Positions 48,601-58,891 of a DNA stretch of 64,000 bases are shown one piece after another. Under the pieces are notes generated by a model, which was not told the DNA's origin, did no database searches, and worked only from the letters and a program-made list of their open reading frames with translations. The position numbers and the translations under genes were made by a program. Within the stretch, counting starts at the first letter, position 1, and every line of letters begins with the position of its first letter. Origin of the DNA: Ascaris suum. Its lineage: Eukaryota > Nematoda > Chromadorea > Rhabditida > Ascarididae. The DNA lies in NCBI GenBank assembly GCA_013433145.1, contig CM024190.1, forward strand, positions 6,920,120-6,984,119. Reading direction: 5' to 3'.

Positions 48601-50882
48601 AAGAAAGACACTAAAATAATACCCGTATGCCAAACGAATTGCACCCAAACATAGGTGCTCGCGAGAAATAACAGTAGTTGAACGGGTAGAAGTACAAAAC
48701 ATATCAGATCAGTAGTCGCTGTTGCGCAAACGAAAAAAGCAGAGAATGCCTGAAACGAGGCATAGTCATCTAGGCTAGCCAGCCAGCCCGATACAACCAC
48801 TTCGCACTTGACCTCACTCTTGAGGTCAACTGCGATATAAAAGCAAATACTGGCTAACGGAAAAAACCCAGCATAAATATGATCCAACTTTGCCATTGCA
48901 ACTTTCTGAAAATACTCTAAATGCCTTGAATAAGAGAAACTCTTTCAAATATATCCTGAATTTCAATTTCGTGTCAGCACTGCTCAAAAATATGAGTAAA
49001 GAAAACCACATGAAGAGAAAAGTTTCCAATTTTGATGGCCGAGTGGGCAATAAAAGCTGATTAATCCAGCAACCTTAGTTTATTCCCCTCTTATTCTCTT
49101 ATTGCAAAATCTCTTGGAGAGAAGTGCTTTGTGTGTGTGGCACGAGAGAAGGGAGGGGGGGGGGGGGGGAGGAGGGAGGATGGCGGGTGTGAAAGTAAAA
49201 AAGGAAGATCCACAAACCATAAAGATGCTACGATTTGAAGCATGCATGCTGCACAGGTAGAGAGGAAAAAAAAAACAAAACAAAACAAATACACCAGGAA
49301 ACCCACTGTGAACGACGAAAAAACAGCCACATGATTCGTAGGATATCAAATTTTGCTGATACTCATTACAGCTCACAGCAATTTTATTACTTTGACTGGC
49401 GATCGTCAACAAAGAGAAGAGGAAATAAATGAAACGAACGGAATATTGCAGTGAGCTGACGAGGCCCTGGAATCGAAAAGAATCGTAGCAGTTGCGTATC
49501 AGCAGCCATACCGGATAAAGCAGCTCAAAGCGGAACCCGATCAGTAGATCAAGTGCAATACACACCAACCATAGAACGAGTAGCTTCACATAAGCAAACC
49601 CACTCAGATATCTTAAAAACAATCACTTAAGAACACCTAAAATAGCAATAAATAGATCTCATGTGACAAAGGACATTCTCCATCGACCGAAGCATGCAAA
49701 GCGATGAATGATTTGGTAGAAGTAACGATGATATCCACTATAACCACTGAAATGAATTCATTAAAAGGCATTCCTATCAACGAGTGATATTCTCTTCGAA
49801 CTCTAATGATATCACCACGTAAATTACGGCAAAGAATACTCTCAATTTGCGACAAAACGCTTATCATTGACGGCATTCTTTCGTAAATTAATCCTCTTTT
49901 AGCAACCAGTTCGCCTCCTTTGTGCAATTGAACATATAACATAACGAATTCTCGAATTCCAAAGCAACTTTTGTGAAAATTTCAAAGAAATAACTAACCT
50001 TCAGGCCATTTATGAACTAATAACAACTCATCGATCAATGGTGGGACAGCACACTACCGCAAGAAATGGCAGCCGGGCAGTTACTTCGCCATTTCAAGTA
50101 GTGTGAATTTATGAAGAAATTTCAACTTATATAAGACAGCATTTCCTCTATCTTCCCCCTCTCCCCCCCCCCCCTGCAAAAAAACACGAACACTCATAAA
50201 CGTTGCATACAGTGTATTCCAGCCGGCTGTCAGTATGCTCGGGCTAATCACTTCGATACTCATTCACCCTATTCCCTTTTCTTCCTGAAGGGGGCTGATA
50301 TAACACTGCAACAGTAAACGATTCAAATAAGCGGCATGTACTTTGTAACTGCACAAATTTTCCTCTGTTCGCCAAACATCACGCACTAAGAGGAAAGTAT
50401 GTGAAGTCGAAATTAAAACGTAACGTTGAGCTCCATATCATCCTACAATTAAAATAACGCATCGTTTCATCACAAGTATACTTGAAATCATAAAGCAACA
50501 CATGAAAAGATTCCGTTTCAATGCAGCATTTCTCGACTTTCACACGTTAAAAAAAGCAATCTTCCGTTGTCGCATATGTTCATTACTTTGTGCAGCTCTC
50601 AGATGAATCTACTCCATGCAAACATACCTCAGGATTTTTGCATCTTTAAAAGATTACTTCATGTGTTAAACAAGCTTCAGATAATTTACCTCAGCATAAA
50701 TGAGATCTCAAGATGCAGTGGCAGCAGCAATCAACATCGAAATATGCGCATTCAATACAATAGTGCAAAAAACACGCCACCACAACTCACCCACAGCACA
50801 TCGTCTCAGCGATTCGACTACGATTTTTCATGTTGCGACGTAGTTTGGGCACATCGATCGACCTTGTGCTTCTTTTCATCAT
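30669..50882 (-). CDS. maco-1: macoilin, multi-pass ER membrane protein with C-terminal coiled coils
   Basis: Sixteen exons joined in phase: 50882-50791, 49611-49461, 48749-48623, 48439-48299, 47549-47288, 43092-42938, 42343-42023, 41330-41148, 38273-37955, 37548-37390, 36263-36081, 35403-35244, 34567-34432, 33490-33384, 31623-31442, 30966-30669; 991 residues. Residues 1-31 are a basic start (MMKRSTRS...KLRRNMKNR) like other macoilins. Residues 32-170 carry the conserved membrane segments (FRFELLYPVWLLIRN, DSFRFQGLAF, STYVWVQFVWHT). Residues 171-231 are a Ser/Gly-rich insertion, then DLCRPFAAHCIGYPVVTLGF. Residues about 310-583 are a Ser/Asn-rich linker and 584-832 coiled coil, including HLEQSLSAENRLKQDLF. 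The tail is Gly/Ser/Ala-rich. It is longer than human macoilin (about 660 residues). Known role of the family: neuronal ER protein controlling excitability and behaviour in C. elegans. The exon-12 acceptor is the least certain boundary (35403 or 35415). Introns up to 4.2 kb hold no other supported gene. Confidence 0.96.
37351..37366 (-). repeat. 16-nt G-run in macoilin intron next to a splice donor
   Basis: Sixteen C on the plus strand, read as G in the macoilin pre-mRNA, beginning 23 nt after the donor of the 37548-37390 exon. G-runs close to donors can act as splicing enhancers or fold into quadruplexes; whether that happens here is inference. Slippage-prone, so length may vary between individuals or be a sequencing artefact. 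Confidence 0.9.
43374..43432. other. 26-bp imperfect hairpin, miRNA-precursor-like
   Basis: Arms 43374-43399 and 43407-43432 pair over 26 bp with a 7-nt loop (CATCATC). As a plus-strand RNA the stem has two G-U pairs and one C-A mismatch. As a minus-strand RNA it has two A-C mismatches and one G-U. It lies in the 4.2-kb intron of macoilin between exons 5 and 6, on the strand opposite to the better-folding RNA. Stem length is near that of an animal microRNA precursor, but it could equally be a small inverted repeat. Confidence 0.5.
45006..45021 (-). repeat. 16-nt G-run in macoilin pre-mRNA
   Basis: Sixteen C on the plus strand inside the macoilin intron 43093-47287, G in the transcript. It is far from either splice site, followed on the plus strand by an A-run. 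Confidence 0.9.
49155..49169 (+). repeat. 15-nt G-run on the plus strand (C in macoilin transcript)
   Basis: Run of 15 G within a G/A-rich patch in macoilin intron 48750-49460. Unlike the other tracts in this gene, it puts C, not G, in the pre-mRNA. Confidence 0.9.
50163..50174 (-). repeat. 12-nt G-run in macoilin pre-mRNA
   Basis: Twelve C on the plus strand, flanked by further C/T, in the first coding-region intron of macoilin (49612-50790). Read as G in the transcript. Confidence 0.9.
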
Positions 50883-50897
50883 ATCTCTAGTAGCTGG
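50883..50897 (-). promoter_or_regulatory. putative spliced-leader acceptor upstream of macoilin start
   Basis: Reading the minus strand, GGTTTTCCAG ends at 50894, 11 nt before the first ATG (50882-50880). A pyrimidine-rich AG site this close to a start codon is the usual mark of a nematode trans-splice acceptor. A second acceptor-like GTTTTCAG lies about 35 nt further upstream. It could also be the acceptor of an ordinary 5' UTR intron. Confidence 0.5.
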
Positions 50898-53800
50898 AAA
50901 ACCCCTCTCGAGCGCGGACCTAGTTAAATAAACTGAAAACATAACATTACTCAAATATTGTTATCGAATTTATCAACGCATCTCCACACAAGTTTCAACG
51001 CTTTCAAAAAACGAACCTCCTATTAAGCAAAAAAAAAAAGAATAAATATTAACTAATGTTCAACACAGACAACACAGCTGTGATAGATTTTCTTAAAATC
51101 ATTACGGGGAATAGAGCTCAGTTTGAAAAGAAACTGGAGTAAGATTCGAGCAAACTCCAACTGTATTTAAGGAAACATCCAGCCGGAATAAGCAAAGGAA
51201 ACAAGCACTTCTCAAGCCATTTATAGTAAAGTGTAAAAATAACGCAAGCCAAGACAGTTACCGGCCATGCATCGATGAAGTAAAACATGGGTCATCATAC
51301 TTCTACACGAGGTAGGTGTTGCTGCGAGAATCTGAAGCAAGAATTCCAGCAGCCGATGGTCACATACCTTACATTTCACTTTAAAAACTCCTACGTTAGC
51401 ATAGAACATGAAAATCAACATCTGCCACCTTCAGATACCTCACAGCAATCGAGATTCCACCTCGACTACTTTGCTTTTACCCCTTTTAGCTATCTCAGCG
51501 CATGGGTAAAACATGGCTTTCCATATCTATTCTACAGCTCCCTAGCGTAACCTCTATCACGGTCGTTGCAACTTATATATCTTCTACCACAAGAAGCCAT
51601 TACTGAGTCATAGCACAATTTTTAACCAAACACCTACTATCACATAAATAAAAAAAAAACGTGAAACTAACGGAAATTCCTCTCATTATAGGCAATATCC
51701 TATCTACGATCGAAAAATTTCGGCCATTCAAAATGCTTTCTTTTGCAATGTTGGCGGTGATGAATTAGAAGCACAGACTAAAATATAAAACTATAAGGCA
51801 ATCCAACTTTTCGGATAAACCACGATCGCGCAAAACGATACCAATGAAATAAATGAAAATTCAATTTAATTCAACACCTTTAGTACCTTATCCCTCTTCA
51901 CTGCATAATGATCCGGTTTTTGGCGAAAAACTTGAAGACGAAAAATTTGAAGGGAACATCACAATACCAACTGCCTGTAATCGGACCTTCGGTGCAATCA
52001 ATGCACTAACAAAAGAACAGAAATACAATTCAAAGCTATTCTTTAAAAAATCCGTTTTTTTGAAGGATTGACAAGACCGCCTTCGAAAATTTTACTTGAT
52101 CGTCAATAAGTGGGCGATCAGCGTGAAACTGCGATTTGAGATCGATATCTGATCAACAAGGAAACGATGCGCTTTGAATGTTTCTATATAGCCGACTATC
52201 ATCTTTCAAGCAGCTAGCGTAAACAACGGAAGCAAATATTAGAAATATTTGAAGAAAAGATAGAAACTAAGAGAACAACAAAACTGAATCGAAGAGATTT
52301 TAAAACTTTTATTCAAACACCAATATTTTTCGCTCGATTGCCGAATATTACGGGACGATGAAATATATCAAAATTTTAGGGAAGCAATTAGGACCGGTCA
52401 TTTTGTGCTCTATTTATTAAAAAAAAAAACAACTTACGAGAGAGGAGTCAAAGTTTGAAGGAAATAACGAAACATGATGCGGCTTACCATTTGCAAATTC
52501 ATTAGTTATTGCGATATTAGGTAAAATTAGTGCTTCATGAATTAGATTACGTCGCAAAAGTTGCAGTTTACAGATAGAAACTGAACAAATTCCGCCTCTT
52601 AGCACGACGTTCGAAAATTTAGAAAGCTTGAGCTTTTCGCAAAAACCTTGACGCGACTGCTCGAACGGGATAAATGGAAGGTTTTTTGGCAGAATGAAGG
52701 ATCGTGCCCGTGTGGAGGAATTCGAACTCGGATGGTGCGGCATACTTTATTCATTACCGCGAAAAGTATATGCACTCCGCATTTTGATTTATCATTCTAA
52801 AGAAAATCATATATATTCTTCAAATTTCCGTGGCAATTTGAAAGTTAAGGGAAAATTTCCGAAGGAAAGAATCGTATTCCCGAATTTCCACGTGAAATTC
52901 ATAGGGTGATGTTGGAAAATTGCGCACGTGCGCAATAAAGACTGCTGCTGATGGCAGTCCATTTGATGCAACGGACTCTCGGGACTTACTCCCAAAAATT
53001 TACTTCCTCAATGCGTGAAAGAAAATTCCTGGCACCGACTACACGGATGAAATCCATCTATAAACAGATGATAAACAACGTGAATATCTGTACTAAGTGA
53101 CGACGAGGTGTGCATTATGACAAGGAAGTCCCGCGAAGTTATTCAATTTGTCATTTTTTAATGGACTTCTGCAACTTTCAAACTCGGCTACACATTCGAC
53201 TGCTAGGTCGAACCTGAAAAAAGCATGGTTTAGACAAGATCTCGTATCGATTACGATCTTGGCGAGATCTCACTCCAAAAGGTCGAGCGAAGCGGTAAAC
53301 GACGAAGACCTCACAAAGGGAAACTAGAAGCCGCTCGCTTATGTGGTGCTAGATTTTTCAACGAAAACTCTTTGGCCAATTTATTTGTGTTTTCTACGTG
53401 GATAATTCGTTTTGTTTCAATGCGGTCTTTCCCCTCTAAGAAGCACGATTACGGACGATGGCATGAATGTGGAAGAAAAACTAACGTACTCCGGAAATAG
53501 GGTACAACGAAGAAATTGCATGACGAACGCCTAAGATATAACGATCACTGCGAGCATTCGAGAATGACAAAGTTGATGAAGCAAACAAAAGACACTGATG
53601 CCCACAGATCAGAAACCAGCTGCTAGCGGGTCAGCGGCTGTCTGTTTTTTTTTCTTCCTTGCTGCGAATCCTCTGCTAGCGCGAAATAGCGATATAAAAC
53701 TTGCGACGATTATAAGCTGGTTAAGTAATCTGTATACATACATAGTTGAAGAGATCCTATGCTTCAATCAAAACTATGCCCATTAATGGCACTCAACTTG

Positions 53801-53937
53801 AATTCTGCGTACAGTCATATTTGTTGGATCTTTTGGAGTTGGTCATGATACGTGAGATGACGATAAAACAGAACCTTCAACGCTAGAAAAAATCGCCTTT
53901 AAAGCACTAAAAGTAAAAATCGACTGCATATTTCCTC
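50898..53937. other. upstream region of macoilin, no supported gene
   Basis: Presumed promoter and 5' region of macoilin on the minus strand. The 108-codon minus frame at 52417-52743 and the overlapping 71-codon plus frame at 52694-52909 lack splice context and recognisable sequence. I identify no specific promoter element. Confidence 0.4.
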
Positions 53938-54070
53938 CGAAAATTAGTAGTAGTATGCTTATAGAAAATCCATTCCCAACTCCTTTTTTTTTCTGTTTGC
54001 GCAAATCGATGCGATCGTAGCTCACCTGCAAGTTGTCAAGCTTCCAACTATAAGCATACTACTAATTTCG
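53938..54070. repeat. 133-bp inverted-repeat element, MITE-like
   Basis: Left arm 53938-53964 and right arm 54048-54070 are inverted copies containing AGTAGTATGCTTATAG, an exact 16-bp match. They differ by one extra A and one extra GTA triplet in the left arm, and 83 nt separate them. Terminal inverted repeats with a short non-coding core fit a small non-autonomous DNA transposon or a fold-back element. No clear target-site duplication is visible. Confidence 0.55.
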
Positions 54071-54495
54071 TTTCATAATCTTACTTTAATGGAGTCCTAA
54101 GCGGAATTACGTGAGACAGAGATCGCCGTGATGCCATCCACATGAAAGAGTGCGCATAAATACAGGTAATACACTGTTAATGCAACCTGACTGCATATGA
54201 CTTGTATGCTGTTGCTCAGACATATTTTTAGCAAGAGCAACAAAGGTCGCTTAACAGCAGGTAGCACCACAATTTTTAGTTAGCGAACAAGTAGTGCTAC
54301 ATTTCTCATGACGACTTTTTGGATCCCAAAAATTAGCTAGCCGAGAGAGGGAGAGAGAGAGAAAAACGAGCCGCAGCCACGCGTGTGGCCCGGCCCCAAC
54401 TCCACCGAACACTGGAAAATTGCATCAAAAAGCGCGACCATAGCCAAGAACAAAACTGCGTGAATAAACCATCATGAAAAACGGAATTAACTCAC

Positions 54496-54670
54496 TACTG
54501 GACGGGTTACAATGATCGTCCATTCGATCATGCATGTAGTCTCGGTCAAACACTTCATTCGCTTTTTGAGCTGACCCGACCGCGTCTTCCTTGCGCAGCT
54601 TTATTAATACCGGAGATAAATGCATAGTTGTGACCACGTTTTTTAGCCTCCAATCCGCGCTAGCTCTCAT
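54496..54670 (-). CDS. candidate exon, 58 codons, unrecognised
   Basis: Minus-strand frame from ATG at 54670 (MRASADWRLKNVVTTMHLS) to AGTA/gtgagt, a consensus donor leaving one base. Codon composition is coding-like, with G in about a third of first positions. The sequence is hydrophilic with charged clusters and no known motif. It lies 3.6 kb upstream of macoilin's conserved start, so it is probably a separate gene on the same strand. I could not place its next exon. The phase is not directly compatible with the exon at 58631-58891. Confidence 0.4.
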
Positions 54671-57600
54671 ATAAACCTCATACAGTAGAATTAAATTATT
54701 TATTCAATCTCGCATACTGGCTACTGGGACGGCGATCCTATATCGGTGCCAATACCTAATCTATAGCGAAGAATGCTAACGCTTCTGCATGCACCGATGG
54801 CATGAATGGAGGGCTTCAGCACTGAGAAATCAGCAATCGGAGGCACCTGTGCCACAGGTTCGCAGCGAAAAAATGTAGATGCCACAACTTTTTGGTAGAG
54901 TCACAATGAGGCGTAAATTCCCTATTTGAAAATACATACGCTTCCAACAACAAAATCCGATTTCTTCGTCAAATATCACCAGCTATATCAGTTCGAATTG
55001 TAAGAACACTGAAAACTTACTCGCATAGCAGCGGAAAAAAAAAAACTGAGGAATTAGTTGAAGGAAACTTCTGTACCAATATGACTAGTTAATATGAATC
55101 GTTGCATCCATTTATGCACAACGATCGAAAGAAATTGCGCAATATAATGCAACGAAATTCTACAACGCTCATATGTCTAGCTTGCTGAGAAATAGTTAGC
55201 GAACTTCGTTCACCTTTCATTTCTTCCAACGTCACTTAGTGAGCAGCAAATTTCGTATTGCGTACACCATTTCTTCACTAGCACACAAACACTCTATTAA
55301 TCTGATCATTCCCCCCAATGCGGAACAACGAGTTGAACTCTCCGCACTTCCGCATCAATATTTCAATTGTTTCACTCGTGATTGATTCATTATAGCTGAG
55401 AACGTTCACTTTCATTGCTATTTTTCTGTCCACTTATATCGGCGATTCATTGCAACGCACCTAGAAATTTTTGAGGTACGCATCAAACTTCCAAGTCAAG
55501 AATGCTTCAAGAAAGCTGAACTACTGTCGCTGATATTTTGGGGCGTTTTCATGGCTAATTTTCCAATTTCGCATGTATATTACCTCTCATAAATGCACAA
55601 AAAGAATCGAGTGGAACGTGGCCACACTGGCAAACTTTAGGCTCTTGGCCACGATTCAATCATTGCAACCGAGCCATGATCGCGTTCTGCTTACTTCCAA
55701 TGCATAAAAATAGCAGTTATGTACGCATTTGATTTTAAAAAATATACTCTTTTTCGTCCTTGAGCAAAAACACAGCAAAGAATGGCTCGTGAATGTAGCT
55801 AGCCATATGATGGTCTGTAAGGTCATTCAGTAAAATGCTAAACGAAGTGAAGCGATTTATGCGAATAGCAAACTCGAACCAGCATTTTACAGGTCATAAT
55901 CCCCATGAAGGAAAATAAATTACGGCTTCCCAAGCAAATACAGGATAAGCAAATAAACGCTTCCAGAAATGACAAAACCGGGATGCAAATGGAACTGCAA
56001 ACTCGTTGCTGGCCGCCTTCACCTTTGGGTACCAGAATTTTTCTGCAGAAATCTACTTACCTTTCATTAAAATGAAACGTTTACTATGAATGCCAACTAA
56101 CTAGGGGCGTAAACCAATTTTTTGAAGGTTCACTTGAAGAGCAAGCGACAAAAGCGCCGATTAACAATTCGAGAGTAGTTAGGCAAGTATGTGCTATACA
56201 ATGCCAAATATCGAATGGAACTTTTAAGCTGTCTTAATGCCTTATCGGGATTTCATGGAAAATGAAGTGTGGAAGATGGTATCACTCGAAAACAACTCGA
56301 GCGAAGGATGCTAAATGAGTTCGTTTGCATCACAATCGCCTAATCAACGAGTTCCACAACTTACCAGGGAAGACTAAGATATGCAAAACGATGTTTTCAT
56401 GTCCGAACTGCACCGATAGCCGTCCAACTTAGGGCTCCACTCAAGAATCGCTTTTCTGTGGCTCAGCTTGTGAAAAATGAAGATTTGAGCGGCGCAAAAT
56501 GCACGCAAACTTTTAAGGGCACCTTAGATGCCAAAAGCTCTTCTAGAAGTTGATAAATTAACGTGAAACATGGCGGAAGGGACCATAAGACAGTGTACAC
56601 TACATCCACCGAATTTCGTAACTTTAGTTTTGAAGCTACTCGAGTTGAAGATGTCGAACAGATAAACACACAGACATGACGTCACAAATGCGACGGCAGA
56701 CGTAAAAGCCGAAGCTTTAACAAGCGTCGATGAGAAAATTGTTTGACAAAATATTGTACAAAGACAATAACAATGAAAGTGTCGATCGACGCTCTCGATT
56801 ACTAGCGTGTGGCGCATTTTTTTGTGCCGCCTTATTTGGGAAAATTCTTTACGTGTTCTTCTGTTGCTAGCCTTCTCTTTATGCTCTATGCATTTCCAAG
56901 TTACGCCGCTATCGGAAGTACAAAACACCTTACCTTTTGATGTGAAAAATGAATGACATCTGGATATGGCTTGAACGGAAGGTAAATCCTGAGCGAGCGG
57001 AAGGCCGAATAAATATTGTGTTTGGAAACTGGACGTGACAGGCACAACCTTTGGTGGGAATAATATAGAACGAAATGCGTGTCACGTATAGGAGAGCGCA
57101 TTTCATCATCGCATAAATTCAACGAGCCATATTCATGCGAAAAACATCCCTATCACGTGCAGAATCAAGCAACGTATACTTCGAAAAAAAACGAGTCAAT
57201 TCTAAGGCACCGAATCTTCACCTCGGAAAGTTCGCAAAACCTAAAAGCTTATTAGGCTTAGGCAATGAGTCATGAAACACGATTATAAAGCCACCTCTAC
57301 AAATAACGCGCACTTCATATATTGCGCAAAACTCATTCCTTCGTTCGAAGTACGATAACCATGCGTATTAAAAATCCCCTCCGCTCGCCTCTACGTGCAT
57401 GACAACTGAGTGCGCCTGGTTTAGAATCTTTCAAACGTCAAATGTTGGAAATCCAGTAGAGCATTCTAGGATTCAAGGTGTCCCCCCCCCCCCAATAAAA
57501 CAAAGAAAAACCAACACCACATGACCTTCCTGAAAGATAGCACAGGCCCTCGGTTTTGTTCTGCTTATCACCTCAAGCGTTCTGACCTCGCATAAGGAAA

Positions 57601-58630
57601 CTTATAATAGTATCCCATTCTTATTTGTAGTCAATTGTGTACGTTTGTTTGCCTCAAATGCTGCTCACATATGTCACTATATTTATGACACCACTTCACG
57701 CTTGTGATTCACTAATAAAACCTTAAAAAATAAATCCTTTTATGAGATATCAACGGTTATTTTTTGCTTTGATAAAAGATGCCTTAAACACTCCCAACTC
57801 GTCGTCCTAAAGACCTGATATAAGAAATGGTACTTGGTCGACCTGAATTGAGTCCGACTTACCCAAAGTTGTCTTCACAGAACAAGAAATAAAGCTTGGC
57901 TGAAAGAATAGATAAGCTACACACATACATTCGCAGCCGTCAGTTATTTCTTAAAATTTCAAGACCGCCTTCGTACACTTGCTAAGAGTTATTACGACCA
58001 TATTTCATGCCCTAAACTACAGGTATAAAGACAAAAAGGAGAGGCAAGTTTTCCTTTGCCCATCAAACTAATGAACTCACAAAGCATTAGAAGTAATAAC
58101 GTGTCAAAAATGGGCTTGGAGCGTAGAATGAGGGAGAAAGGAACGGTATGGTAAGGTGGTGAGAGGGGTGGAGGGACGAGGACCGTGCAGTACTATTTTT
58201 CTTCACTCTCCAACCTAGCAAATTAAGCGGCTGTATAAATATTTTTCCTAGTCAAGCGGATCACTTACTGAAATGCTCAATGAAAATGTCGTTATTGCCG
58301 GTATCTAACCAACTGCGAAACAAATTCAAGTACACAAATTCCGTGAGCACAAAGTGGGCAAAATCCTTGCAGCGAACGAACAGTGGGATCAGGAGTTATT
58401 TTATAGTATTTCCTTTATGGTACAGATCAGGTCTAACAAATAATACCGCAATAACTTTTGTAATTCACGAGTTCAAGCTACCGGGCAGATAGACCGAAGG
58501 GCATGCGCAGTAAGGACGTCTCCATGGTGTCTTTTCCGCAAACACCTGCAAAAGGCGCATAAAATGACCAGGTACATTTTGACAGTGACTATTAAAGATA
58601 AAGTACTAAAAGAGACAAAGTAAACATTAC
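54671..58630. other. no supported gene; one long unexplained minus frame
   Basis: The frame 56524-57045 (-), 173 codons, is the longest in the window. It has an even mix of Ser, Phe, Cys and His, no domain, and a second minus frame (56463-56669) overlapping it. At this base composition one such frame in 64 kb is not surprising. A poly-C run of about 12 lies at 57482-57493. Confidence 0.4.
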
Positions 58631-58891
58631 TTTGGATCGAGGAGGGAGACAAGGGAAGAAGGAGGTCATATAGCGGAAGGTTTCCTCTTCCGCGGTCCCC
58701 CTCTCAGTAACACGGGAGTCTTCGATCATGGCCTCTGTGATTTCACGGTTCACTAAAACACTTGTCAGTACGAAGTTCCCATCATTGGTGTATAATATCA
58801 GTTCCATGCATGAAGATGGTAAGCGATGCGGGATGATGAGAAAACGAAGACGCACTTCCTTCTCTACCTTCTTAGAGTGGAGCAAAGGATT
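58631..58891 (-). CDS. candidate internal exon, 87 codons, unrecognised
   Basis: Bounded on the minus strand by a TTGTTCTAG acceptor and a TCCAAA/gtaatg donor, phase 0 at both ends. It is open in a single frame with good codon composition and no competing plus-strand frame. The protein has a basic start (LLHSKKVEKEVRLRFLIIP), a beta-like hydrophobic middle (ELILYTNDGNFVLTSVLV) and an acidic helix-like part (EAMIEDSRVTERGTAEEE). I do not recognise the domain. Neighbouring exons were not found. Confidence 0.5.

Noticed and set aside
48465..48896. 143-codon minus-strand frame as a separate membrane protein
   Set aside because: The part 48749-48623 is macoilin exon 3; the remainder is intron on both sides.
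49637..49942. 101-codon minus frame just upstream of macoilin exon 2, as its N-terminus
   Set aside because: It does not resemble macoilin N-termini, whereas 50882-50791 does and joins exon 2 in phase.
56524..57045. 173-codon minus-strand frame, the longest in the window
   Set aside because: Composition is Phe/Cys/Ser-rich without domain, there are no good splice boundaries, and one such frame is expected by chance in this much AT-rich sequence.
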